Positions 25,844 through 36,826 of a stretch of 64,000 nucleotides of DNA are shown here, piece after piece; within the stretch, counting starts at the first letter, position 1, and each line of letters opens with the position of its first letter. The stretch covers positions 4,092,001 to 4,156,000 of the forward strand of contig CM041779.1 of assembly GCA_023374045.1 (NCBI GenBank), read 5' to 3'. A model generated the notes under the pieces. The model was given only the letters and a program-made list of their open reading frames with translations. It made no database searches and was not told the origin of the DNA. The position numbers were made by a program, and so were the translations under genes. Origin of the DNA: Limonium bicolor. Lineage: Eukaryota > Streptophyta > Magnoliopsida > Caryophyllales > Plumbaginaceae.

Positions 25844-28752
25844 TCACTCCCCCTGCTTCTGCTGTCTGTGTGTGGTGTTGCTGTGAGTTCCAGGCCCTGT
25901 TTGTTGCAGAAATCGAGTGTAATCCTTGGCTGAGAGTTGTTTGGTCAGGACGTCTGCTAGTTGGTGCTGACCAGGAATGTAGTTGAGTGTGATTAGTCCA
26001 CTCTGAAGCTTTTCTCGAACCAGATGGCAGTCGACTTCTATATGTTTTGTCCTTTCATGGAAGACCGGATTCCGGGCTATAAATATAGCAGCCTTGTTAT
26101 CACAGTGTACCTTTATGGGTTCAATGTTGGACACTCCTAGCTCATTGAGTAGTCTGGTTAGCCATGTTAATTCGGTGGTAACTCTGCGAATGGAGCGGTA
26201 TTCTGATTCTGCGGTGGAAAGAGCGACTGTTTCCTGTTTCTTGGATTTCCAGCTCACTGCAGTTCCTCCTAGTAGGATGATGTACCCACTGATTGACCGT
26301 CTTGTTATGGAACAGCTCGCCCAATCTGCGTCACAGTACGCCATCAGATCCAAGCTGGGGCTTGCATTGTAGAAGATTCCCTGCTTTACTGTCCCTTTGA
26401 TGTACTTCAACAGATGTAAGGCTGCTGTGAGGTGACCTTCCTGGGGTTGCTGCATAAACTGGCTCAGGTGCTGCACTGGAAAAGCTAAGTCAGGTCGTGT
26501 ATTAGTCAGAAAATTAACCCTACCTATCAGCTTTCTGTAGTAGCTTGGATCAGCCAGTTTACTCCCTTGTAATTTATCAAGTTTAATACCAGAAGGAAGG
26601 GGAACAGAAGTTATACCAGAATCTTCAGAGAGGTAGTCGTCTACCAGATCTGTTGCGTACTTACTGTGTAAGGAGAATGCCTCCTGCAGTATAAAGAAAC
26701 TCCATGCCCAAAAAATAGCTCAACTTACCAAGATCTTTAATTTTGAATTGTTGATGGAGTTTGTGTTTTAAACTGGTTATTTCAGCATGGTTGTTCCCAG
26801 TCATTATGATGTCATCAACATACACAGCAAGGAAGGTACGAAAGCAATCATCATATTTAACAAATAATGAGTAATCATTTTCAGAGCGAATATACCCTTG
26901 AAGTTTAAGGAAAACAGACAGCTTTTCATACCATTGTCTTGACGATTGTTTGAGACATAGATGGATTTGTGCAATTTGCACACCTTACCTTTGTAGATTT
27001 CTTTCATCCCTTCGGGTATTTCCATGTAGACCTCTCTTCTAGGTCACCATGTAAAAAAGCGTTGTTGATGTCAAGTTGGCTTAAATCCCAATGTTTCTTG
27101 ACAGCAACAGCCACTAAGGTTCTTATTGTAGTTATTTTAACTACGGGTGAAAAGGTTTCCCAATAATCTTCTCCATACTTTTGAGTGTACCCCTTTGCAA
27201 CCAACCGGGCCTTATGTCTTTCTAAGGTACCATCAGATTTTAATTTGGTTTTAAAAACCCACTTACATCCTATTATTCGATTGTGTGTTGGTTGATCAAC
27301 AATGGTCCAAGTTTGGTTATCCTTTAAAGCTTGCAATTCTTGTTGCATGGCCGCAACCCAATGAGGATTTCTGGAAGCAATTCTATAGGTTTTGGGTTCT
27401 TTAAGAGTGTGTGTGGTGTCAAAAGGGAATGTGAGTGGAGGGAAAGAGGGTAGTGATATCAAAGACAGTGCTGGACGTGATGTCAACAACAGATTCTGAT
27501 AAGCAGTTTCTGTTTTGTATGTTTTTATTTTTGATCCTCTCACATAATATGGCACTAAACACATCATCTTGAGTAGTGTCTGCTTCTCCTAGAAAATAGT
27601 CATTTAGGTATGTAGGGGTGGTTCTTTCCCTGGTGGACCGTCTTAATAGATTAGTTTGATCAGATTCCTCTAATGTGTTTGGATAGGATGTAGCTGGGCT
27701 AGGTTCATCGGTTTTGTGTGTGATAATGTTGGGGTCTGAGGAGATAAGATGGGAATTTTCTGGTTCAGTAGGGTTGTGACCAGAGGGGTCTGGTGCTGTA
27801 ACCAGAGGATGAGTATGAGAATTCTCTGTTTCAGTAAGAGTGAAGTTGGGAGGAGAAGAGGAATTTGTGTCTTCATCAACAAAACTAGATAATTCTTCAG
27901 TATGATAGTTGTCATCATGCTGGTGTTTATCGGTTTTGTTGGCCTGTTCATGGAGGGGGAAGTTGTTTTCATAGAAGATGAGATCTCTGCTTATACTAAC
28001 AGTATGAGTCTTTAGGTCTAAAACCTTAAAACCCTTTTTGTTTTTGCTAGGCCTATGTAGGCACAAGTCTGTTCCCGTGGTTCAAATTTGGTCATGTGGT
28101 TTTTGACATTGGTTTTGTAACAAAGACAACCAAATGCCTTCAGAGAGTGTAATCGGTTTTCTGTTATAGAGTTTTTCGAAGGGGGTAAGTCCTTCAATAA
28201 CTCTTGAGGGCAGCCTATTGATTATGTAAGTAGCATAACGAATGCATTCTCCCCAAAAAACAAGAGTTAAATTGGCTTGAAAGTATAAGGCTCTTGCAGT
28301 TTCTAGCAAATATTTATGTTTTCTTTCGACAACACCGTTCTGTTGGGGTGAATGACTACAACTAGTTTGGTGAAAATTCCGTTGTCACGAAAATATTTAA
28401 TCCCTTCATTGCTAGAACCTAGTTCAAGAGCATTATCACTTCTGACCACTTTAATTCTCTTGTCAAATTGTCTTTCAATAAGTTTGATGAAACAGATTAA
28501 CACCGAAAAAGCTTCAGATTTTCTTTTAAGTAAATGTGTCCAGGTGCTCCTAGAATAGTCATCAACTATGGTTAAGAAGTAGTTATAATTGTCGTAGGTG
28601 GGGACCTTAAAAGGTCCCCATACGTCAATGTGTATCAAGTCAAAACAAGCTTTACTTTGATAGTAGAATCAGGAAAACTTTGCCTAACAGATCTTGCCTT
28701 ACAACACGTCTCACATGCTGTACATTCAGGAATATCATGCTTTTTATCAAAT
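25844..28752 (-). pseudogene. Copia integrase, reverse transcriptase and RNase H, frameshifted
   Basis: The rest of pol is spread over several frames. Integrase core lies at about 28303-28640 (HIDVWGPF, then VVRSDNA) and 28082-28309. A variable linker lies at about 27570-28066. Reverse transcriptase spans 27004-27450 (fingers) and 26661-26981, with the YVDD active site in the second part. RNase H with DADW, ESEY and VHCDNKAA motifs is at 25844-26476. Stops or shifts fall near 28750, 28660, 28300, 28075, 27020 and between 26660 and 26476. The copy therefore cannot make full-length Pol as read here. The near-identical LTRs argue for very recent movement, so helper enzymes or sequencing indels are both possible. 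Confidence 0.85.
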
Positions 28753-30372
28753 CTAAAGTTTGTAGTTGTGAAAAGGGACATGGCCTAACCTAGTATGCCA
28801 TATCCAAGCAATTCGTTGACTCTTTACAGCATTGGAACAAACTAACCTATTCTCTGGTTCATTTGCTGTACTAACCAAACTATCCATAGCAGCATCAACT
28901 AGAATGTATAGACCATTCAAGCCTTTTCCAATCATCTGTTGATTCGTTTTATGGTCCTGCACATAGCAATTATGCTCATTGAAATATATACTGTGGTTAA
29001 TCTGTTTCGCTAGTTTCTTAACCGATAATAGATTGAATCTGAAGGTTTCAACAAGAAGAACATCATGCAAGACAAAGCTGTTCCCTATTTTAACACTACC
29101 GAATTGACTGACAGATTGAATATGACCATCAGGCATACTAATCGCACGTTTTTCAGGCAGATTATGCAGAGTAACAAACAGACTCTTATTCCAACACATA
29201 TTCTCAGACGCCCCAGTATCAATAATCCAAGATTGCATAGGAAGACAAGAAGATTGTTTGTTGAAACTGTAACTCAGAATAGGGTCAAGTTTTGATGTAC
29301 CTGAAAAACTGCATTCCACCGAAGGATTTTCTTGGAGGAGATTCATCAGTCTGGTATATTGTTGGGAATTTAAACCTGAAACCGGTGAGACTTCTGAAAC
29401 TGGTGACCGTCCTGTGTATTCTGCGTTGATGGCGACTCCAGCAACCGAGTTTGTCTTCCGTTTCCACCATTCCGGATAGCCTATCACCTCAAAGCATCCC
29501 TCCTTGTTGTGACCTTTCTTCTGACATTTCGTGCAAAACAGATTTTGTTTGTTGGGCGATTTCGGAAAACGTCGCTGTGCTTGGAATTGCTCCGTCTTCT
29601 TCTTCTCTGCAGACAAAGCTAGGGTTTCTTGAGTTGTCTGACTACTGCGAACCGGTATGTGCCTCCGTCGCTCTTCTTGAATTATTAACGAAAAAGCTTG
29701 TTCGAGAGATGGCAAGGGATCTTTCAGCAGTATATTACTCACGACATTCGAATAGCTGTCGTTGAGCGTCAGAAGAAATTGCATAGTCCTTTCTCTTTGT
29801 TGGCGGTCATTGTAAGCTTTCTTGGCACTACACGAACAGGAAGGCCTTTTATCTAGAGCTTCAAGCTCATCCCAGATTTTCCGCATCTTGGTGTAGTAAG
29901 CTTGTACGGAGTCTTCATCTTGCTCTAGCTTGCCCAGTTCCTTCTTCAGGGCGTACACTTGGGCCGGGTTAGCCTGCTCATATCGACCGCACAGCATCTC
30001 CCAGGCATCAGCAGCTTCAGAGAAGTATAGTATAGAATCCGCAATGTCTGCCGAGACGGATTGAGCTAGCCAAGCTATAAGCATGTGGTTACATTTTTCC
30101 CACTGCTTGTATTTGGAATCGTCAGGTTGAGGCGCCGTCAAGCTCCGATCAAGAATCCCGAACTTGCTTTTTGCCTTTAGGGCTACGGTGACAGCTCTTT
30201 TCCAAGTAGCAAACCCTTGTCCTGAGAACACATGTGCAATCTTCATTCCCGGATTGTCACTCGGATGAAGATAGAGCGGATCTTCTGCATTTGATTTGAG
30301 TTTCTGGTTTTCTTCAGAATCTTCCGGAGGGGTTTTGTCGTCGCCGGTGACCATTCCTCCTTTGTCCGACAT
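28753..30372 (-). CDS. Copia gag, protease and start of integrase (first 539 codons of the polyprotein)
   Basis: The start codon at 30372 lies about 80 nt inside the primer-binding site. Residues about 30-240 are a copia-type Gag region. A CCHC zinc knuckle (CTKCQKKGHNKEGC) lies at about residues 280-293. The aspartic protease active site (DTGAS) is at about residue 385. The end shows the start of the pre-integrase region (HTRLGH). The frame closes with a stop at 28753, where pol should continue. Gag packages the element RNA into cytoplasmic particles and the protease would cut the polyprotein. This stretch is intact. Confidence 0.85.
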   Translation of the reverse strand: MSDKGGMVTGDDKTPPEDSEENQKLKSNAEDPLYLHPSDNPGMKIAHVFSGQGFATWKRAVTVALKAKSKFGILDRSLTAPQPDDSKYKQWEKCNHMLIAWLAQSVSADIADSILYFSEAADAWEMLCGRYEQANPAQVYALKKELGKLEQDEDSVQAYYTKMRKIWDELEALDKRPSCSCSAKKAYNDRQQRERTMQFLLTLNDSYSNVVSNILLKDPLPSLEQAFSLIIQEERRRHIPVRSSQTTQETLALSAEKKKTEQFQAQRRFPKSPNKQNLFCTKCQKKGHNKEGCFEVIGYPEWWKRKTNSVAGVAINAEYTGRSPVSEVSPVSGLNSQQYTRLMNLLQENPSVECSFSGTSKLDPILSYSFNKQSSCLPMQSWIIDTGASENMCWNKSLFVTLHNLPEKRAISMPDGHIQSVSQFGSVKIGNSFVLHDVLLVETFRFNLLSVKKLAKQINHSIYFNEHNCYVQDHKTNQQMIGKGLNGLYILVDAAMDSLVSTANEPENRLVCSNAVKSQRIAWIWHTRLGHVPFHNYKL

Positions 30373-30462
30373 CTCTTCAAATGAGATTAGCTAATCGATC
30401 TTGTTCGATCTTGATTACTCGCTAAAGAAATTGAAAGAGAGGTTAACCGGGCTCTGATACCA

Positions 30463-30646
30463 TAACGAAAAGTAATTCTATTGAATAATGCCGAGGGTAG
30501 AATACCCTTATATGAGTACATAGAGTTATATCGTTCAGTATATATATATACAGACTGTATATATACTAATACATACCAAGCCTAACCTACTATGTAAACT
30601 AACGGACTAGAGACATAGATGTTACATAGCATATTATATCTCGACA
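30463..30646 (-). repeat. Copia 5' LTR (184 bp)
   Basis: Identical to 25545-25730 except for a TA run that is one unit shorter. The initiator-Met primer-binding site TGGTATCAGAGC (minus strand, 30451-30462) abuts it directly. Confidence 0.9.
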
Positions 30647-32172
30647 AGGGTTCCAAGTACGAATCGAAACTTAATTTGACAAATTCTCCTAATCTAGCAC
30701 GTAATTGACTAAATTGAGACATGGGTTAGACCGGTAACTTGATTTCGAATGACAGTAACGGAGCAATTGATCGGAAACTAACCGGAGTTGTGCAAATTGA
30801 GTGAAATCGAATCCAAAAATCTGGAAAAATTCGAACTTTGAGCAGTTCACGAGGCCAACTTTGAGGATCTATAACTAGCAGTACAAATCGAGTTAGGCTA
30901 TGTGTAAGGGCTCATTCGAAAGAGCAAACTTAGATCTACGTATTGATAGCAAGAACTCACTCTAACTCACACACACAAGAAGAAATCAAACCCGAAAGTT
31001 ACGAGTTTACCTTCTCGTTTCTGGAAAAATTCTGGGCAAAACGCGACCAGATCGGGGTCGGAACTTTAGACGCCTATATCTTCCATATGATTAAGAATTA
31101 GATTTTGTCATCAACATGAAAGTTGTAGAGGAATTAACGCTCTTTAAAACGAGCTAAAGAACACGAAATTTGGATGAGAAACGAAGAAGTTATGGTTAGT
31201 CGAAGTTACCTGATTCGAAAGGAAAAACTGGAATCTGCAGTTTCGGTTTTGCAAGGTGCCTACTTTGGATCGAATTTCCGGATGATGTATAATGAATTAG
31301 GGTATGTGTGAGTAATGGTTGGAAAGAGGATTCAAAGGAGAAGAGAATATTGAAAAATATTGAGAGATGAGTGAGATACAGCCGTCCAAAGTTAGGGCAA
31401 AATCATGAATTCTGTTACCAAAATTCGAGGGATAAATTGGCTAAGTGTTGGCGACCCATGACAGAGTGACACGTGGCATCTTTCAAATTTTTGACTAAAA
31501 ACTTCAATCTAGCATAACTTTGGCTAGGATGATCCGTTTTTGACGTTCTTTTTATCGATCTTCATGGTTTTCCATAACCTATTTATTAGTATAGGTTTCA
31601 TGGCCTGGTTTGACCATTCTCAAAAAGTCAACTCTAGCAAGGCTTAATAAGCTTTAAGGTTTCTAGAATTTTATTGACTTTTATGTTTCAAAACAATGTT
31701 CCAACACTTCCTAAAATCTTTATAATATAGTTGGAGTGTTTAGAAATTTTCCCAAGATTTATGGACTTGTAAATCTTATTATTAAATTCATAATACTATA
31801 TAATAATATATAATAATTAGGGTTAAATAGGAGAAAACCCCTAAATAAATTTCACAATTCCGTATACTAATTTAATATTCATAATTCCATATCATAATTT
31901 AATTTTTAATAAAAGAAATCCCCTAAATTAATTTAAATTAATTTAGGGGTATTTCATCTTTTGATACCGAATTCTTTGCTATTTACTGCTAAATTCCTGT
32001 CTTTTAAGTGTTTTCATGTCTCTTGCTGCAATTGTCTTCTTTTATGGCTTTTATGTGCTTTTTCAGGTATTTAATCTCAAAAGAAACGTGTTCATATCAT
32101 TGTTGGAGACCATAGTTTTTCAAACAAGCTAAATGGAGTCAGGAAAGTCATCTCTCGACCTAAATTCAGACA

Positions 32173-32427
32173 TGGTCCGGGACTTGTTGCATAACTTAAG
32201 TCCCGGACCACAAATTGACTCCACTCTCGGCTTAAATACAGGTATGGTCCGGGACCTTATACACAACTTAAGTCCCGGACCACACAAGAAGCTGCCCTCG
32301 ACCTGTTTCTACACCATGGTCCGGGACTTTATACAAGGCCTAAGTCCCGGACCACATAAGACGCCAACTCTCGACCCATTTCAATGCTATGGTCCGGGAC
32401 TTCACACAGGACTTAAGTCCCGGACCA
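32173..32427. repeat. Four 38-nt hairpins at 72-73 bp spacing in the Athila LTR
   Basis: Inverted repeats TGGTCCGGGACTT / AAGTCCCGGACCA with a 12-nt loop lie at 32173-32210, 32245-32282, 32317-32354 and 32390-32427. Arms are almost invariant (one inserted C in copy 2) while loops and spacers vary. An ORF crosses the array (32133-32489) only because the first spacings are multiples of three. The array lies about 270-520 bp upstream of the TATA box, in U3. Confidence 0.9.
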
Positions 32428-32697
32428 TGCTGTTAAACCCAACGTCTGCAGCGACAATGGGAGAAAAGATACGCTTGTTTATTTGTTAAACGGCCGCCCC
32501 ATTCATTAGAATTATTTCCAGCACTAATTTCCCTTTCCAGTACATTTACTTTCCAGCAATCTCCACTTCACGTATTATTCTTCTTTCAAACTCCACTAAT
32601 CTAATCACTTCCAGAAATCCAGCAAAACACCCACGAACATTCTCCTTTCCAACTAAAAAAATTCCACCACACCATGCTACGTACTCATCCAGGAATT

Positions 32698-32707
32698 CTA
32701 TAAATAG
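32698..32707 (+). promoter_or_regulatory. TATA box of the Athila LTR promoter
   Basis: CTATAAATAG is a strong plant TATA match. Transcription would start about 30 nt downstream, near 32730, placing the U3/R border there. Confidence 0.65.
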
Positions 32708-33723
32708 AATTCATTCTCACACATTTGAGATACACAATTCTGGAGAGCATTCCACACTCACTCCATCCATTTCCATTTCATCTATCACGTTCCATTCATA
32801 TTATCCATCTCATTAAACACCACACACATCCACAGAAATCTGGAGTACACAAGCAGCTGGAGACTCCACCATTTTCTGGAGATTGAGCAGAAGAAAATAC
32901 TGGTTGTGCACAGAGACTCCATCAAAGAGCCTTAAAACAGAGTTTCTTCTTCTTTTCTTCTTTAATGTTATTTATATATTTTCATAGTATTTTCACTTCC
33001 ATGGCTGAGTAGTTTTTATAAATTTCGGTTTACTATGTAATCCAAATTCAAGGTTCCATTATCTTTGTGTTTTACCATTTTAATAGATTAAAGTGTTGTT
33101 CCTTATTTATTTTTATAAATCTTGTGATTTGGCCAATTACTTGATTTTACCAGTTTATCTGCTTATAAGTGAGAACTGGGGTAGATAATAGACAACAGGA
33201 ACAATACCGGTTAATTTAGAGATGGTAATTCCTCTAGGATATTAACTGATCAATAAACTGGATTTTTCTTAAAGCTGTTAGCATTTAGTAAATTTGTAAC
33301 GAGAGTTAAAATTTATTAGCTGTTAATTAGATTCCACCGAGCGGGAGACCGAACGTGGAATATTTCTGATCTAGGATTTTAATCTGAATTTTGGTAAACA
33401 CACTGAGAAAGGAACCGAAGAATTTGGAGGATTAGTAAACCGGAATTTCCCCTTTTTATTAAATAAAAAATATCATTATTTTTGCCCATTGTCTTGCATT
33501 TATTACCTTTGCTCTTATTTACATTTTTTGTTTCATACTTTAGTAATTCAACAAAACAAAACCCCATGTTACTGGAGTAAACCGATTTATTAGTTTGTTC
33601 TTAAATATTAATTAAACTAAAACGCTGCCTCCCTTGGATTCGATAACCTGGAGGGACACTTCTAGGAAAACTTGCTATAATCGACCGGTATACTTGTCGT
33701 TAGGCTTTTACCCAACAAGTTAA

Positions 33724-33740
33724 TGGCGCCGTTGCCGGGG
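33724..33740 (+). other. Primer-binding site (tRNA-Asp)
   Basis: TGGCGCCGTTGCCGGGG is complementary to the 3' end of plant tRNA-Asp including CCA, the usual Athila primer. Confidence 0.85.
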
Positions 33741-33875
33741 AGGCACGATTGCTTAGTTTAATTTTTATTTATTTTATTAAATTTTGTTTTGTTTTTGTTC
33801 TTTTTAGTTTACCCTTGTTTTATTTTATTCTGTTCTTTTACAACTACATTACTGTCAGTTATCTGATTTTGGTTT

Positions 33876-35298
33876 ATGGTTAAAACTCGTTCTGAAGGAA
33901 ACCCTGAATTCGAAATTGAACCAGAGATAGACAGAGTAACAAGAAGGATTCAAAAAAGGTTAGTGCTGGATCCTCCAATTGAGCAGGAGGTGTTCCTAAA
34001 AGATTCACCAGCAGAGGAGATTGTTTCTGAGTTACTAGTTGAAGGAGAGATTCTAAACAACACCTCAGGAACCAATATGGAGAATTTGAATTCGGAGAGA
34101 AACATGAGGGACTATACCCGTCCAAGCGCCGAAGGGCTTATTTCACCAATAGTAATTCCTGCGTTGCCAACAGGAGTGCAGTGGCAGTTCAAGACGCACT
34201 ATGTTACTATGGTCATGAACGCATCCCAGTTCAGCGGGACAGTCACCGAAGATCCCAATGTCCATCTCACCACTTTCCTGAGATTGGTAGGAGCTTGTTG
34301 TACACCAGCTTCACAAGAGGTTGCCAGATTGACTCTCTTCCCATTCTCCCTGAGGGACAGAGCTGCAGAATGGTTAAACTCATTAACACCCAACAGTATC
34401 ACTACCTGGACGGAGTTAGCAAATGTATTCTTGGCGAAGTATTTCCCTCCTTCTCGAATGCTGACTATGAGAGGAGAGATTACCAACTTCAAGCAGTTCA
34501 CCGGTGAGACATTATCTGAGGCTTGGGAGCGTTTCAAAGGGATTGTGCGCAGAGTACCACACCATGGCTTGGGAGAGGAGGTAATTTTACAGTCCTTTTA
34601 CAAAGATTTAGATCATTCAAGCCGTTTGTTGGTAGACACTTGTGCAGGAGGAAGCCTCATGGAGTTACCGATAGCTAGAATCAAGGAACTATTGGAGACC
34701 ATCGCCAATGCATCCAATCAGTGGGGAGGCGCGAGAACCGGAGAAGCTGCACCGAAGAAAACTGCTGGAGTTTATGAATTGGACTCGAGTACTTTTTGGC
34801 TGCCAAAATAGAAGCGATGTCAAAACAGTTTGAGCATATGTGTGCAGCGATGAACCCACAGTCAAATGCAGCAGCATCTCCTGAAGTTTACCCACCTTGT
34901 GAATACTGTGGTAGAAGCTCAAACTTGTGTCAGTGTACAGCTCCACCGAGTGAAGAGGTAAATTACCTGGGAAACAGACAAGGAAATTTCTATAACAACC
35001 AAAGCAATCAGGGATATCAGCAGCAAAGATTTCAGAACAACAACTACAATCAAAAGGCACCACAACAATATAATTAGTCATATCAGAGACCCCCTCAGAA
35101 TCAACAGATACAAAGCCAAGGAGCTAGTAGTTCCTCAAACTTGGAAGCCATGATGTGCGAATTCATTACATCAACAAAAGCTAGATTCAATGAGCAAGAT
35201 GAAATCAACAACAACCAAAAGGCATTCATGCAAGAACAAAAGGCTTACAACATACAAATGGAAACTCAATTGGCTCAAATTAGTCAGAAGCTTTGAGA
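33876..35298 (+). pseudogene. Athila gag, frameshifted
   Basis: The frame opens at 33876 (MVKTRSEGNPEFE) and runs 311 codons. It contains the retrotransposon Gag domain at about residues 100-270, with the Athila hallmarks RDYTRPSAEG, LFPFSLRDRAAEWL and AWERFKGIVRRVPHHGL. A frameshift near 34800 moves the remainder to 34796-35077. That part has a Cys-rich patch (CEYCGRSSNLCQC) and a Gln/Asn-rich stretch. It meets a TAG near 35075, and a TGA near 35296 follows. Gag would coat element RNA. Similarity to Athila is by recognition of these motifs only. Confidence 0.85.
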
Positions 35299-35314
35299 GA
35301 GACCTGCAGGGTCT

Positions 35315-36826
35315 TTGCCTAGTCAACCAGAGATGAATCCAAGAGAATATGCTAAAGCAATAAACTTGAGAAGTGGTAGACAGCTTGATCATCCGATCCC
35401 TGAAGCTGTGGATACTCCCAATCAACCCGATAAAGAAAATGATGCGGGTCAAGAGGTTGAGATTGTTGAGCAATCACTGTTGGAAAATGCGCCGGCTGGC
35501 AAACCTAAACAGCCAGAGCATGAGACATCAAACAAGTCTACCCACAGCCCCAAACCATCACAGAGAGCAGCTGTTGAGTTGCCCATTCCATTCCCGAACA
35601 GACTAAAGAAGAAAGACCTTGATGAGCAATTCGGTAAGTTTTTGAGCATTTTTAAGAAACTAACCATAAATATTCCTTTTGCAGATGCGTTAAAGCAAAT
35701 GCCTATCTATGCAAAATTCATGAAGGACATCCTCTCAAATAGAAGGTCATTGATAGAAAAGGAAACAGTCCAGTTGACAGAGAGAGTTTCTGCTGTGCTC
35801 ACTAAAAAGCTTCCCCCGAAGCTCGATGATCCAGCTCTTCCAATCATCCCATGTTCTATGGGTAATATCGACTGTGGTAAGGGACTATGTGATTTGGGTG
35901 CTAGCATCAATTTAATGCCCTTGTCTATGTACCTTAAACTTGGATTGGGTGAATGTGATCCCACCCGTATAACGCTTCAATTAGCAGATAGGTCCATTAT
36001 TTTACCGAAAGGAGTAGTGCGAGATTTGGTTGTATCAGTTGGTACTTTTGTTTTCCCTGCTGATTTTGTGATCTTAGATATGGAGGAAGACGAAGAAGTA
36101 CCACTAATCCTTGGGCGCCCATTTATGCGAACAGCCAGAACCCTCATTGATGTTGAGGGTGGTAAGATAATATTGAGAATGCATGATGAACAGCTTGTTT
36201 TTGATATGTCAAAGGTTACAAAACACCCATCTGATGTACATGCTTGTTTTAGTCTGGAATCTATTGACTCTCTAATGCAGGATTATGTATTTAGCCCTGC
36301 TGACATTGATGAGTTAGAGAAATGCTTAGTGGAATCCATAGATGGAATTCATGATGATTTGGAGGTCTCTACTGTGGCATTCCAATTGTCAGCAGGAGGA
36401 CGATATCGAAAAGGCCCCACAATAGAACGTGAAAAGCTAGAAAGGGACCCTCAGGAGTTGATTCCCTCTATCAAAGAACCACCATCCTTGGAGCTGAAAC
36501 CTCTCCCCAGCCATTTAAAATATGTTTTCTTAATTGAACCCTCTAGTTTGCCTGTCATTATCTCTGCAGAATTAACTAATAAACAGGAGGAACAACTAGT
36601 GCAGGTGCTTAGGAAGAACAAGAAGGCGATAGGTTGGTCAATCACTGATATCCAGGGGATAGCTCCTCACTTTTGTACACCCAGCATCTTTCTTGAAGAA
36701 AACTATAAACCACTAGTTCAACCCCAGAGAAGATTGAACCCAAACATGAAGGAGGTGGTAAAGAAGGAAGTCATTAAGCTTCTCGATGCAGGTATATTTA
36801 TGCAATTTCTGATAGTGAATGGGTGA
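35315..36826 (+). pseudogene. Athila protease region, to the start of reverse transcriptase
   Basis: An open frame of 503 codons. It starts in the Gag-protease linker (AINLRSGRQL, an Athila signature). The retropepsin-like domain lies at about residues 180-300 with CDLGASINLMP, where the usual D-T/S-G appears as DLGAS, and ILGRPFMRTA. The last 70 residues enter reverse transcriptase (LNPNMKEVVKKEVIKLLDAG). A frameshift near 36800 cuts it from the rest of pol. Confidence 0.85.

Larger units (their letters stand above)
25545..30646 (-). mobile_element. Ty1/copia LTR retrotransposon inserted in LTR D
   Basis: This 5102-bp element is flanked by the 5-bp target duplication AGGGT (25540-25544 and 30647-30651); the uninterrupted site is seen in the other LTR copies. 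The minus-strand order is LTR, Met primer-binding site, gag, protease, integrase, reverse transcriptase, RNase H, polypurine tract, LTR. Integrase before reverse transcriptase is the copia order. LTRs differ only by one TA unit, so the insertion is young. Confidence 0.95.
1..31956 (-). mobile_element. Tandem array of a LARD-type non-coding LTR retroelement
   Basis: The same unit of about 8.11 kb recurs at 1, 8118, 16224 and 24334 (spacings 8117, 8106, 8110). Each unit is one LTR of about 5.72 kb plus one internal domain of about 2.38 kb, so neighbouring units share LTRs: LTR-int-LTR-int-LTR-int-LTR. Orientation is minus, because the reverse complement shows LTR, primer-binding site, internal domain, polypurine tract, LTR in that order. 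LTRs start TGAAATACCCC and end GGGCGTTACA on the minus strand. No gag or pol is found; the only ORFs are under 90 codons and unlike any family I know. Long LTRs around a conserved non-coding interior define LARDs, which depend on helper elements. The left end lies outside the window. The right end is at 31956. Confidence 0.85.
21127..31956 (-). repeat. LARD LTR D, split by a copia insertion
   Basis: The left part is 21127-25544 and the right part 30652-31956; together they make 5723 bp, as expected for a whole LTR. The right part carries visibly more substitutions than any other copy, plus a small deletion near 31347. The LTR ends at TTTCA (31956) and is followed by TCTTT, the likely target duplication, whose partner lies outside the window. 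Confidence 0.85.
31957..33717 (+). repeat. Athila-type gypsy 5' LTR (at least its right 1.76 kb)
   Basis: The LTR ends at CCCAACA (33717), six bases before the primer-binding site. The start is uncertain. A TG at 31961-31962 would give a full LTR of about 1.76 kb, which suits Athila. Alternatively, the LARD array inserted inside the LTR and its left piece lies beyond the window. It contains a four-hairpin array (32173-32427), a TATA box (32698-32707) and a long AT-rich R/U5 region without genes. Confidence 0.7.

Noticed and set aside
32133..32489. 118-codon ORF with a repeated MVRD..LSPGP peptide
   Set aside because: It is produced by the hairpin array; the DNA palindrome, not the peptide, is conserved.
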